Source: Leptodontidium sp. MPI-SDFR-AT-0119 (lineage: Eukaryota; Ascomycota; Leotiomycetes; Helotiales; Leptodontidiaceae). Taken from it: a DNA stretch of 64,000 nucleotides. The notes beneath the pieces are model-generated. The model saw only the letters and a program-made list of their open reading frames with translations, did not search any database and was not told the origin of the DNA. Made by a program: the position numbers and the translations under genes. Each line of letters begins with the position of its first letter. Positions within the stretch are counted from its first letter, which is position 1. Below are positions 43,641 through 54,330 of this stretch, in pieces. Location: assembly GCA_020726505.1 (NCBI GenBank), contig JAHLEZ010000027.1:434001-498000 (forward strand), in the 5' to 3' direction.

Positions 43641-45893
43641 TATATTTCGCTTTTGTTTCCTTGCATGAGACATGCCGGATGTGTTGTTGATCTGGCTATG
43701 ATTGTAATAGGAAAGACATATTAATAACATCGAGTTTGAGATTAAGCATCGATATGTCTTCAAGGAACCTAAAGGTTGACTCGCTTATTTGTTAGTACGT
43801 CGGCTACGTAAACGAAAGAAACTTTATAAAGGCTAATAACCCTTAAAGCTACTTAATACTTGCGAATAATACCGAGGAAAACTTTAGGCTCGATTATTAT
43901 TAAACCGATATTAATTTATTTGAGCTTCTTTAGCTCTATTAGGAGCGGTTCTATACAAAACGAATTTATAGTAGTAAAGTTTGAAACATTAAGTAGTGAA
44001 CGTAAAAGTTAAAATAATATAAACTTTATATCGTGATAAAATCTAAAGTTTGATCGAAGATGCTTTAAATTAACGGTGCGTGAAAGGAACTTTATTAAGA
44101 AATAGCTAAAGTATAAAACTATCACATTATACTTTTCGATATAAATGAATAAGAGGTTCGAATTTAAGTTTAGGGATATCGTAGGAAGGCTTGCTGAGAC
44201 CGGATCGATAGTAGGCTCCAGATACTTGGTGATAATAAAAGCTTAATCGCTTAGGGTATAATTCCTTAGAATAACCTCGGAGTGGTTTAAGCTAAAATTT
44301 GCTTTCTAAAAACCAAGAAGAATATTTATAAAAACGCGATAAATAAAGATAATATAATCTAATTAATATAATAGTTATACTAAAGTTCTACATATTATAC
44401 ACACTTACTATATAATTGCCGGTTTCTTAAAAGTATATCTGCAATCTATAGCCTGAAGAGTTAAATAAGCAATTTGCAATAAACAGTATTAGGACGAGCA
44501 TTTAAAGCATAAGCTGTGATAACAAAAAACTATTAATAATAAAATTAAGGATCACCTAATAATAACTTACTATTTCATACAGTGTGTAAGGCATCGCGAT
44601 AACGAGAGCACAAGTTAAAATCACGCATCCCAATTGTCTCGAGGTTAAGAAGAGCCGAGAAAGCTTTAACAAGCATTTTAACGTTGCGTCCGGTGTTTAT
44701 AAATAATAAATAGTTAAACTAGTCCATGATTATTCGATTTCTTTTATGGATTCCAGAAGAGTTCACTAGTATTGTACCAAGATAATTTCTCGAGGGTTCT
44801 TCTAAACGAAGATAATATGCTTCAAGATAAATGTAAATCGGGATCTCGAGATATCGACCAGTGCTTAAAAACCGTATTCCATAAACATAAATTATCTTTT
44901 CTACAAGAGCTCCTTAGCGAAAGTAATATAAAGCTAGTCTTCGATATGTTTGTATAAGAGGCGGAGATTATTATATTTAGGAGCAGTAAGGTATCTATTA
45001 ATATAAAGGAGAACTTTTATAAGGACCGAGGCTAATTAGTAGAGATAATTAAAGATCGATTATACCTTTAAGTGGAAGAATTATATCGGCGTTTATTAGG
45101 CAGATTGGAATATTATCGATATATATAGTGTAAGTGGAGGAGAAGGAGAGGTAAGAAGGAGGTTGTGTGTGCTTGAATTACCCTGTCGTAATAAAGCAAT
45201 TCTGGGAAAATGAAGCAGTGTCTGGTTTGATGCGGAACGAAGGACTCAGGATCAAAAGAGGAGAGGGAAGTGAAAGAAGACGCAGATGAAGATGAGACAA
45301 AGCTGAAGTCGCGTGAAGTAGGTACTCATGAGGTTTCGCTTTATTCCAGCCTCAAACGGATAGACGCGGAAGCATGTGTCCATTACCTACTCTATTTTGG
45401 TTGGGTGATGTAAGGAATTCGGGTGGTTTCAACTCTGATTACCGTGGAGTATCGACTTGACGAGAATCAATTAGGAAGGAGTGGAATCATTTTTATTCCA
45501 AAACTTTATATTGTGAATGAAAATCTCATCTTCTGCTTAACTCCCGTGCTAAAGTGAAGCAATAATTTCAGACCCGTTCGTCGCGCTCAACTCGGCCCTT
45601 CTTCTTAGCAACTCTCGAGCGGCTCATGGGGGGGAGGGGGGAGCGGGGATCTTTTAATTGAATAGCAAGTAATACCAAAGGAATTCTCATTGACTTATAA
45701 TTCAGAGAGATGGTGTGTAATGGGATCGCTTTTATTGTATTGGTTTGTGGTAATCAGACTCGAGATCTCGCTCCAGATTCCAGAGCCTAAGGACTCAAAA
45801 TGCCAACAGAGGGCACCATATTAAGACACCTAAACAAGCTATGTAGCTGGCTTCCGTTCCAAATATCTCCTAATACCCGCCAGCTTCTCAAAC
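43641..45893. other. AT-rich RIP-like block and intergenic DNA
   Basis: 43700-45100 is AT-rich with no usable frame (the 61-codon ORF at 44772 has no motif) and is probably a decayed transposon. 45180-45890 is balanced and without genes; it is the 3' flank of the peptidase gene. Confidence 0.45.
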
Positions 45894-46334
45894 CTAATCA
45901 CCGCCCTCACAAAATACCACGCTTCCATGCTTCCATCCAGTAACGGACTCAATATCAGCCAGGATATCCACCAAGCCTACAGCATGGGAAACATCCATCT
46001 GTCTTGCCGTTGCAAACGTACCGCTTTGCACCATTGCCACAGGCCTAAAGTCCTTATCCAAGATCACCGAGCCTGAATCACCATGTCGACTGCACACCGC
46101 CGATGCGTTTTTAATCGCTGACACAATGCAGTAGCATTTATATGGTACGCCACCTGGTGTGCTTTTTGTTGCGGTGTAGATGCTGTTGACGCGACCGATT
46201 GTCCATTCGGAGGTTGTGCGGTTAGGTGGTTTGAAGACCATATCAAGGGGGGATAAGGGAGTTTTGCGCAGAGAGGCGAAGGATGGGCCGGGGGCGAAGT
46301 AGGATTTAGCTGCTGCGATACAGTTATTTTCATA

Positions 46335-46379
46335 CAGCAATGTGCTTAACTAGCTTCAATCCGGATTTTTAGCGAGCCT
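46335..46379 (+). repeat. Left TIR of E1
   Basis: 45 bp, exact inverse of 49801-49845; preceded by TA. Confidence 0.95.
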
Positions 46380-46533
46380 CACGAAAAGTCGCGTCAGTCC
46401 CTCCCCCGCCATCTCTCCGTACATACGCCCCCCCACACAGCACTACCAAAAATCGTCAGATCAACGTCGTGAGTAGCTTAAATTAAAGCTCAACAGTTGT
46501 GCTTTCTAATGAACCAATTTTCAGGTTGTTCCG

Positions 46534-47529
46534 ATGGCGCCTCGTTTAGATATAGACGTAGTGGCGCGTATTGAAGATGCCCTTCGCGAGCCTCATGCTA
46601 TCCTCGACCGACTATACCTGCAATTAATCGCCAACACCTACAAGACTACAGAACGTACGATATATGCTCATAAACTACGATTGGAATATAATCTACCTGT
46701 CTTACTACGATCTGGGGGTCCTACTAAGATTGTGTCTGTGGAAATAGAGCAGTCTATTAAGCTACTTTTGGACGAGAGGCCATAGATATATTAAGACGAG
46801 ATTGTAGACTTCTTAAAGGACGCATTCGACGTTGAGGTCCATAGAACTACTATATACAAGATATTAGCAAGAATTAAGGTCACGCGGAAGAAGTTAAAGG
46901 TTATTGTAGCTTAACAAAACCAGGAATTGCGATTAGAGTGAGTATATTGATTACAACAGTACACAGCAGACTAAATCGTTTGTGTAGACGAATCTGGGAG
47001 CGACGATAGGACTAGAGATCGTCAATATGGCTAGTCTCACTCAGGAGTAAGAGCTATAGTTAAAAGGTGGCTACAAAGTAAGGAACGAGTCTCCGTCCTC
47101 CCTGTATATACGACAGATAGATACATTACATTTACAACTTTTATAGGGACTTATATAGGCGATATATTCGAGGATTTCATGATTGACGACTTATTACCGC
47201 TATGTAACGTATACCCAGCTCCCAGATCAGTCGTTATACTCGATAATGCCTCAATCCACTATTCCAATATTAATAGGATTCAAGAACAATTCGACAGAAG
47301 AGGGGTCTTACTACTTTTCCTACTACTATATTCGCTAGATTTTAACCTAATCGAAGAGAGCTTTGGAGACCTAAAGGCTTATATTCGTCGCTATTATCGT
47401 AGGGAAAGACACAACTATACAAGTTATCAGGATTTCCTAGAATAGGCATGTATTTAGTCAGGTTTAGGACTTGACGCTGCCCAGAGAGCTCGCGTACATT
47501 TCAGGAACGCAAGTATTAGGGAAGCTTAA
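46534..47529 (+). pseudogene. E1 transposase (DDE, Tc1/mariner/IS630 type), RIP-mutated
   Basis: One 331-codon frame from ATG 46534 to TAA 47529, with several in-frame stops and no frameshift. N-terminal helix-turn-helix region about residues 1-110. The catalytic core has CVDESG (first Asp), VILDNASIH (second Asp) and LDFNLIEESF (third acidic residue, Glu), about 36 residues after the second Asp by my count. LYSLDFNLIE reads like the usual YSPDxNPIE with Pro changed to Leu, consistent with C-to-T. The enzyme would excise and paste the element at TA. Inactive in this copy. Clearly related to, but distinct from, the E2 transposase. Confidence 0.8.
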
Positions 47530-47787
47530 AACTTCTACACTTGAATCTATAGCAAAACTATTGCTAGCTTACTGTTAGAGTATAGTTAGTAATAATTGTT
47601 AACGCTAAGGATGCGGAGGATACTAAGCAAGGTGAAGCGAGGGGAGGCGAGGTGAGCTCGGATAGAATTAGGTAATCAATTACTATTAATTAAACATAGA
47701 ACTACATACAAATACACTAAAATTAACACGGATATAATATATTTATGTGTTAGGCTCACGTGGCAAACTTATCCTATTTGATTTAAT

Positions 47788-49686
47788 TCAGTATTCGTCG
47801 AAGAAATCATCATCTAGATCCTCACCTGACCCCGCACCTGACCCCTCTATTAGACGGCGCATATCGCTAGTACTTGCCGTATTAGGGAAATCTAACAACG
47901 CAGCGGCTGCCTCTGCCTCTACTTTTTGTCGTTCTTTAAATTCAAGCTTGAATTTAGAGACTTACTTTGAAATCAAATCTGTAGTACCAGCTTTAACACC
48001 ACAAGACGTAATCAACTCTTAGTCGTGTAATTAGTCAACAGATAATATATCTACGTCGTTAAACAAGTCAAACGTAAATTAAATCAATGGTCTACGAGCA
48101 GGGAGAGTTTCTACCCGCAAGAGATAGTCCCAGAAAGCTAACATGTCGTTTCCCCCTATCGGCCCTAGTCGCAGAGGTAAGGTGGGTAAAGTAACATTCC
48201 GAACATGCCCTAATACTAGATTTTATAAGGCACTCCCTACAGAAGTAAGACTAGTAGACGTGCCGCCAATATATAAGTACCCAAATAGGCCGTGCGGCCA
48301 GTAACCAAGAGGGGGAGGGTGAGCGTATACTAGTTACGACTAAGTAAGAGGGACGAGAGTCGCAGCGGGCATATTAACGTGAAGGTGCACTAGGCCAGAG
48401 TCTATAGTATCTTTCTTTAGTGCGTCCTCCTCTTTCTTTTAATTGACTTTACAGGTTCCTAATGATTTCATCTGTGTTAAATTCTCACCGTCTTAGAATT
48501 TAGCAATCCACATAGCAAGTAGAGTATAAAAGTCGACTCCGGGGATCTTCAATTTAATAGCTATAGCCCACTCTTCTTGCTCTAATAGGGATATAACATA
48601 ATAAGTACTAGTTGACTTCAAAACGTAACAACAGGCCCTCTTGTTACTATAACGCGATTCAGCGCAGTAATTTAAATTGAAGATAGTTTTCCGTTAGATT
48701 TCAAGAGGTACTTCTTTAGCGTCAGAAAGCCTCTTCTTCTACAACAGTCTCCCTGTAACTGTGTTTAGCAACTTCTCTGTTAGAGAGATATTTACTGAAT
48801 CGTCGTCCTCATCGTCGTCTAATAAGATCAAATTATCGCTCGAAGGTTGCCGTATATTGACTTTCCGTACAGTTTCTGGCCTTACTTTCCCTTTCCCTTT
48901 ATCTTTGACAGTTGAAGGGGTAAGTTCTAGGGTATTTTCTCTGTCAAAAGTCCTATACGGGGCATCCACCGAAACACTAAATGCCCATTTGGCTCCTAAA
49001 TGATTCCATTAGCGTAGAAACGTATAGAAATCCTGTAAGTCCTCTTCATCCGTCACTTCCGTACAAACCCCTTGTTTCTTTAGATCTCCAAACGTAACAA
49101 CCCACGGCCTTGATTCTAGCCTATCTACACCTTTTAACCCTCTTTTATCAGCCCATTCTTGCACTCTCTTCTAGTATGCCTTCTCTTTCATAGCCGCGAA
49201 TAGTAGTTAGTCTCTAGAATTAATGTCTTCGTAGAGCAAAAAGGAGGATTTCGCCCGGCCGTCGATTAATACCGTTATAACGAACCCAACTGTAAATTTA
49301 GGGCCGTAATTATCTGTTAGATCAAAGGCAGGAGTCTGTTTTTTCCTGTGAGCTAGCTTCGAAGGCGTTGAGACGGCGCTAGAGACTTCAATGGCATCTG
49401 TCCTGCCCTTGCTATTCCGAGGATTTAGTGTTGAGGGCTCTCCTTGTACAGCATTCTCCACCGGCTCGTCCGTATAATTGTCTACCTCTACAGTATCCTC
49501 TGCATCATCTTCCTCCATAGTAGGGGCCCTGGGCCGCTTCTTAGCCTTCGTTTTACGTATAACTAGCTCCTACGACTTAGTAAAGGCCTCCAGCGAGTTA
49601 GTGTTAGGTTTACGCGCCCGTTTATTAATTTCATCCGTATCAGGCGGCAGACCCTACAAACGCTTTGACCGAGAGCCTCGAGGCAT
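47788..49686 (-). pseudogene. E1 passenger ORF of unknown function
   Basis: One reading frame of 632 codons from ATG 49686 to TGA 47788, with about 15 in-frame TAA/TAG codons and no frameshift, so it was a real gene before RIP. It starts MPRGSRSKRLQGLPPD (basic), has an acidic stretch (MEEDDAEDTVEVDN), a middle block (VGFVITVLIDGRAKSSFLLY...DINS), an Asp-rich run (LILLDDDEDDDS), and a C-terminal part containing VSKFKLEFKE and ending GEDLDDDFFDEY. The E2 passenger shares the start, middle and end. No catalytic motif, zinc finger or membrane span is recognisable. The composition suggests a nuclear, possibly DNA- or chromatin-associated protein, which is inference only. Confidence 0.75.
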
Positions 49687-49800
49687 GTTGAACTCGATAT
49701 TCCGAAAGTTTTATTGTATTTAGACAAGTATTCGTGGAGTTATTAGAGGTAGTCGTGAATTGAGGGGGCTGGGATACGGGGGAAAAGTCGACTTTTGATA

Positions 49801-49845
49801 AGGCTCGCTAAAAATCCGGATTGAAGCTAGTTAAGCACATTGCTG
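49801..49845 (-). repeat. Right TIR of E1
   Basis: 45 bp, exact inverse of 46335-46379; followed by TA, which is also the left TA of E2. Confidence 0.95.
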
Positions 49846-49847
49846 TA

Positions 49848-49888
49848 ACGTGTGTTAATAAGCGATCTCAGCCGACCCCACCACTTTT
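49848..49888 (+). repeat. Left TIR of E2
   Basis: 41 bp; pairs with 53053-53092 with a few mismatches and one gap. Confidence 0.85.
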
Positions 49889-49993
49889 TCGCATCTACCC
49901 CTTCCCTAGCCCCCCTCTATATAACACCTACCTTTAATATCTCCACAACAACACTACCGAATCACCTGAAATTTGGCATACTTGTAGTTGTAT

Positions 49994-51668
49994 ATGGAGC
50001 CATCACGATCCTCTAAGCGCGTGCAAGGGCTGGCCCCCGATGGCTCACAGAATTCGAAACGGCGGCTAAAACTAAACACTAACTCTTTCCCGGCATTTAA
50101 GGAACTCCATAGTACCTAGACACGCCAAATAGCCCTTACAAAGCGTCGTAGAGCGAAGACGACTGAATCTGATACTAAAAAGCCTGCTCCTGATCCTGCG
50201 ACTTCTTCACTATAAGTATAGCGCTAGAAAATAAGTGCGGGGGGGCTAGATTAAGAGGTAGTGGATGTGACTTCTTCTCTTATATAGATTCGTACGCTTA
50301 CGACTGCCCTTATAAAGAAGCCCTTAGTCTTTGATCCTAAGGTGTTATTCGACAAGGAACTACAGAACGTTGGCTTTAATATATGGCTAATTATTAATAA
50401 GAGTAAACAATATACTATTATAAAGAATTAGGATATAAACTCTGTCTCTGATCGAATCACTTATAAACGATTATGTGAAGTAATATAGAGAATGGCGGTA
50501 GAGCTATAGACCGAACGACGGAGCCTTTTATCGTCTAAAAAGCCTATTCGACAGGCCTTTGAGTTTCTCTTTGGGAATCCGAAAACCCCTACGTTAACTC
50601 TTGATGTGAGAGATCAAGAGACATTTGATGATACTATAGTCCCCCTTAGAATATATAAGTATAAAAGGATGACGTTGGCTAATGAGATTATAATAAATGT
50701 GTATTATAAAACCCCAGAAGATTTAGAAATCTCAAGTTCGGACGATGAGAGATCTATAGGTAAAGGGAAGAAGAGATCTAAGGGTAAATCTAAAGCGGAT
50801 TACAGAGCGCTTGTATAATAACAAGAAAAAGTGTTATTACGTTATAAAAAGAGTAGGAACGCATTACGCCATTAATATAAAACGATAGTAAGAGTAGGCA
50901 ACTATAATTAACGCTAAAGCTTTAAGAGTTACGAAAACTTAACCGCTAGCGGAATAGTTAGTCGACTTCGCCGAAGGTGCCTTAAGAACTAACTATAAGC
51001 CAAAGCTTATTAGCGCGAGGAAAGTAGATTAAACTATAGTAGAAACTATAGCTAAAGTTAATAAGAGCTCCTCCTTTATCGACAAGTTAACTCAACTCTT
51101 ATTGTTATAAACGGTGTAAAACATAACAAATCAAGTGCCGACTCCTGTAATTATTCCGACTTTCTCTAGTACTCTTGGACCTTCTATAGCATCGGAATCT
51201 TATTATCCTGGGCAGTCGAATAGGCCTTAAGTATATACAAATCCACCGTAAAATCCGGCTCTTAGATCATTCGGGCATACCTTTATACCCCCACTATCGT
51301 CACTCCTCAAACTATTAGACGATGATGAGAATGAGGTAGAGCTAATAGGCTAATAGATAGTTTAAAAAGAGAAGAATTTTAAACAGAGAGAGTAGTTAAG
51401 TAGAGGTTTTAAGCTTATAGAAAAGGCCTTTATTATAGACGTGAGCTAATTAAGAGATGTTCCCTTTATTACCTCTCTTAATATTCTAGCGGGTATTACT
51501 CACTATATTAAAGACTACGTTTCTAAATTTAAGAAGGTTTATAAGGAGAATAGATACGCTGTAGTTGACTTAATTAACTTTAGTAGTGGCGCCATAGGGA
51601 GACAAGATATACTAGGTATAGGGTCAAGTGAGGATGTCAACGACCCCGACTTTTTTGTTAATTACTGA
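49994..51668 (+). pseudogene. E2 passenger ORF, homologous to the E1 passenger
   Basis: ATG 49994 opens with MEPSRSSKRVQGLAPD, against MPRGSRSKRLQGLPPD in E1; both continue with Lys/Arg and then LNTNS / PNTNS. A middle block has VGFNIWLIINKSKQ and DINS, as in E1. The end reads ITHYIKDYVSKFKKVYKE and, after about 20 residues, GSSEDVNDPDFFVNY and TGA at 51668. Many TAA/TAG codons interrupt it, and one frame change lies between about 50818 and 51400. An open island at 50606-50818 includes a Ser/Asp then Lys-rich stretch. No known domain recognised. Confidence 0.7.
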
Positions 51669-51920
51669 GTTTTTTCGTTAGGTAATAATTAATAAAGAAT
51701 AAATATATCCAGGATATTGTATTCCCTTTGTTTTTATGATTAATTGCGTTAAATTACGTTAATTTTATATATTATATTTCGCCCGGGATGTCCCCTCCCC
51801 GTATCTCACATTATACCTTTACTTTTACTTAGTACTACTTAATTAGGAAACTATTATTAGATTAATAAATGTTTACTTTCTTTATATCTTTTACTATAAT
51901 TACTATTGAATAGTATATGT

Positions 51921-52907
51921 TTAGGTTATCCTATAATTCTTAAAATGCGTTCTCGCTCTTTGTGTAGCTTCTGGACCGGTTCCTGACTTTCTTACTATAA
52001 ATTCAAGAAAAGACTAGTAAGATACGTGGTTTCTACGCTCTCTATAGTAGTTCCTGTGAATCTAATACTTTAAATCCCTAAAACTCTCTTTAATAAGATT
52101 AAAATCAGGCGAATATAGAGGCAGGAACTTCAACTAAACCCCCTTGCGCCGGTATGTTATTAATATCTCTCTGATATTCTTATAGTGAATTAAAGCGTTG
52201 TCTAATATAACGACTGATTAAGGACTAAGAAAGGGGTTATATAAAGGTAATAAATAATCTACTAAGAAATCTTATACGATATCTATAGTACAGGTACCCT
52301 CTAACGTGTGGGATGTTATGTAGTCGTTTATAGTATATGCCGCTAATATAGAGACTCTTTCCCTGTATATTAGCCATTAAGAAACCTTTGCCTCAGCGCC
52401 TTTATAAGACTAACTAAAGGTCTAATCTCCATTCTTTTCGTCACTTCTAGACTCGTCGACAGTAACTACTTGATCTGTAGAGAAATCTTATATAAAATCA
52501 AGTTATATTATCCTTAGTTCCTCATTCCGTTGAGCCGCAACGTATTTAAGTCGTTTCTAGGTGATCTTAATACGTTTGAGAGTACAGTAAATCGTTAATA
52601 TAAACGCATTTATATTATATACCTTAGAAAGAAAGATCTTTAGCTCGTCTAGGTATATCTAAGGCCTCTGATTTAATAGGAGTTTTAGGGCCTTTTCATA
52701 CTTTAATTAAAGTATAAGAACTGGCCTTCTAGAGAGAGGTAAAGCCTCAAATCCCTTCTCTAACCTCTTCTTAATTCGATACACAGTTTGTACGGAAGTG
52801 CTATATATTACTGCGATTTACTGAAGGTAGTCGAATGGGAGGGGGCCTGGTTCGTTTAAGGCATACTCGATGTCCGCCACAACGGATGTAGGTAATCTGG
52901 TAGGCAT
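51921..52907 (-). pseudogene. E2 transposase (DDE, Tc1/mariner/IS630 type), RIP-mutated
   Basis: 328-codon single frame from ATG 52907 to TAA 51921. It begins MPTRLPTSVVADIEYALNEP and parallels the E1 transposase along its length, for example WLIYRERVSILAAYTINDYI here and WLQSKERVSVLPVYTTDRYI there. Catalytic motifs TVDESR, VILDNALIHY and LYSPDFNLIKES are visible; the final acidic residue reads Lys (IKES) where E1 has Glu (IEES), consistent with a G-to-A change. Several TAA/TAG codons disrupt it. Confidence 0.75.
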
Positions 52908-53052
52908 GGCATAATAACAAAAATTAGTTCGCTAGAAAGCGTAAAGTGGTAGCTTTAAATTGACGTATCTACGAAGTATTTTGAGTGTTGCGTTGTGAAG
53001 TTATGTGAGGGGGGGGCGAATATGGCAGATGGCGGGGGGGAACTTGGAAATC

Positions 53053-53092
53053 AAAAGTGGTGGGGTCGCTTAAATCGATTATTAATACACGT
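53053..53092 (-). repeat. Right TIR of E2
   Basis: 40 bp; inverse of 49848-49888, differing mainly at C/T positions; followed by TA and then the peptidase exon. Confidence 0.85.
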
Positions 53093-54330
53093 TATGAAAA
53101 GAGCTTGTAGAAGAGGACGGGAAGCCCGGGACGGGAGGGTGTCGGAAACCGGAGCGGGAGTTGAATTGATGGAGGGGGACGTGCTGGTTTCTTTTCGTTA
53201 GTTGAGAGCAGGAGAGAAAGGGCTAGAAACATACGCGGTTGTAGTTCTGGCCTCCTTTGCCGCCTGCAACTGGAGTGAGACACCAGTCGAATGTCATGAT
53301 CTCCGAGTGTAGAGAACTGTGTTCGACGACGCCGAGCTTCGAGTCCCATGTCTTGGAATCTTCCATTACCTTACGCCAAAAGTCTACATAGACGGGCTCT
53401 CTGAACATTTTCGACAGTTTCTTGAAAATACAATGGCGGATCTTGTCCATTGCCGATTTGGGAAGGAGAGCGGCGACGTCTGCGTTGAGTGCTTCCTTTG
53501 TCTCCATGTGATCGAATGGAGATGGAGATTCGAGTGGACTGCCTGGTCTGCGAGGGAGGCAATGATGGCATGTGAGGTAGTAGAAGATGCCCTGATGCTT
53601 GACGTATCCTGTCAATGTGCCGGAGACTCCTTCTGTCTCATTGACCATCTGACCGATTGAAGCGCCTGGGAAGGGTGGATTGCGGATATAATGGCCTGGG
53701 TTAACGGATGAGGGTTCGGATTCGGTTGTGAAGCAACCACGGACTTGCAATTGAGGCTTGCAGACATCGACATAGACACTGTAGCGCGTTAGGATGGAGC
53801 CAATTAAGGGAATAGAAGAGAGGGACATACCTCTCGCCTTTCCAATTACTCCAGATAATCTCAGCTACAACACGTACAATCTCCAACGCAAGCTCATCAG
53901 TGAGGACTGGCTCATCTGCGTTCTGGCCGATGAACAGATGAACTACAATCGGATTGGCCGTTCGATCGCCAGCATAGCCTGAGCGCAAGACATCTAAGAG
54001 CCACGTATGCGGAAGGTCGGCGAGATACTTCAAGATGGGCTCGGAGAGTGTGGTATTCCAGCATTGCGCGAATTCAAGGTTGTCGCATACACCTGTGACG
54101 CGGTCGTAGGGATATTGAGTAGATGGATTGACGGGGTGAGGAGGGAAAGCGTGGATGTTGTTAGTGGCAACGAGCTCGGCGTAGGGCATACGGTAGGTAG
54201 CCTTTTGCTCCTCGAGAGGGAGGTATGCTGCTGCTACTGCTAGAGCGAAAGAGAGAGAGGAGGAAGTCGAAGGTGTGCATTGAATGGCGAGTGTAGCTGC
54301 AGAGGCAGAGGCTGAGGCCGAGTCCGCCAT

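Larger units (their letters stand above)
46335..49845. mobile_element. Transposon E1: Tc1/mariner-like with passenger ORF
   Basis: 3511 bp with identical 45-bp terminal inverted repeats (46335-46379 and 49801-49845, CAGCAATGTGCTTAACTAGC...), each flanked by TA (46333-46334 and 49846-49847). It holds a transposase on the plus strand and a 632-codon second ORF on the minus strand, convergent, with about 260 bp between the two stops. Both frames carry stops typical of RIP while the inverted repeats stay perfect. It lies directly beside E2, sharing the TA at 49846-49847. At 3.5 kb it is longer than ordinary one-gene Tc1/mariner elements. Confidence 0.88.
49848..53092. mobile_element. Transposon E2: Tc1/mariner-like with homologous passenger ORF
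   Basis: 3245 bp. The inverted repeats begin ACGTGTGTTAATAA at the left and ACGTGTATTAATAA (reverse complement) at the right, imperfect over about 41 bp, both containing CGACCCCACCACTTTT. TA flanks both sides (49846-49847 and 53093-53094). It carries a passenger ORF on the plus strand and a transposase on the minus strand, convergent, as in E1 but mirrored. The TIRs do not resemble those of E1. Strongly RIP-like, with 51.7-52.9 kb the most AT-rich. Confidence 0.85.
45894..54330 (-). pseudogene. Trypsin-like serine peptidase gene split by two transposons
   Basis: Exon 1 is 54330-53831, intron 53779-53830 (GTATGT...CTACAG), and exon 2 is 53778-53235. Intron 53191-53234 (44 nt, GTATGT, CTAAC, AAAAG) follows. 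Exon 3 starts at 53190, is cut at 53095, and resumes at 46334 down to the stop at 45894. Without the insert and one TA copy the gene is 1581 nt, 526 residues, in frame. The likely triad is His in YYLTCHHCLP, Asp in MTFDWCLTPV and Ser in RHGDSGSVIL, the chymotrypsin-fold pattern seen in fungal intracellular trypsin-like proteins with a long N-terminal region. No signal peptide is obvious. The resident allele would stop inside transposon 2, removing the Ser. Both flanks lack other damage. Confidence 0.75.

Noticed and set aside
46064..46333. 89-codon minus ORF beside E1
   Set aside because: It overlaps the peptidase exon in the wrong frame; the GDSGS frame is the coding one.
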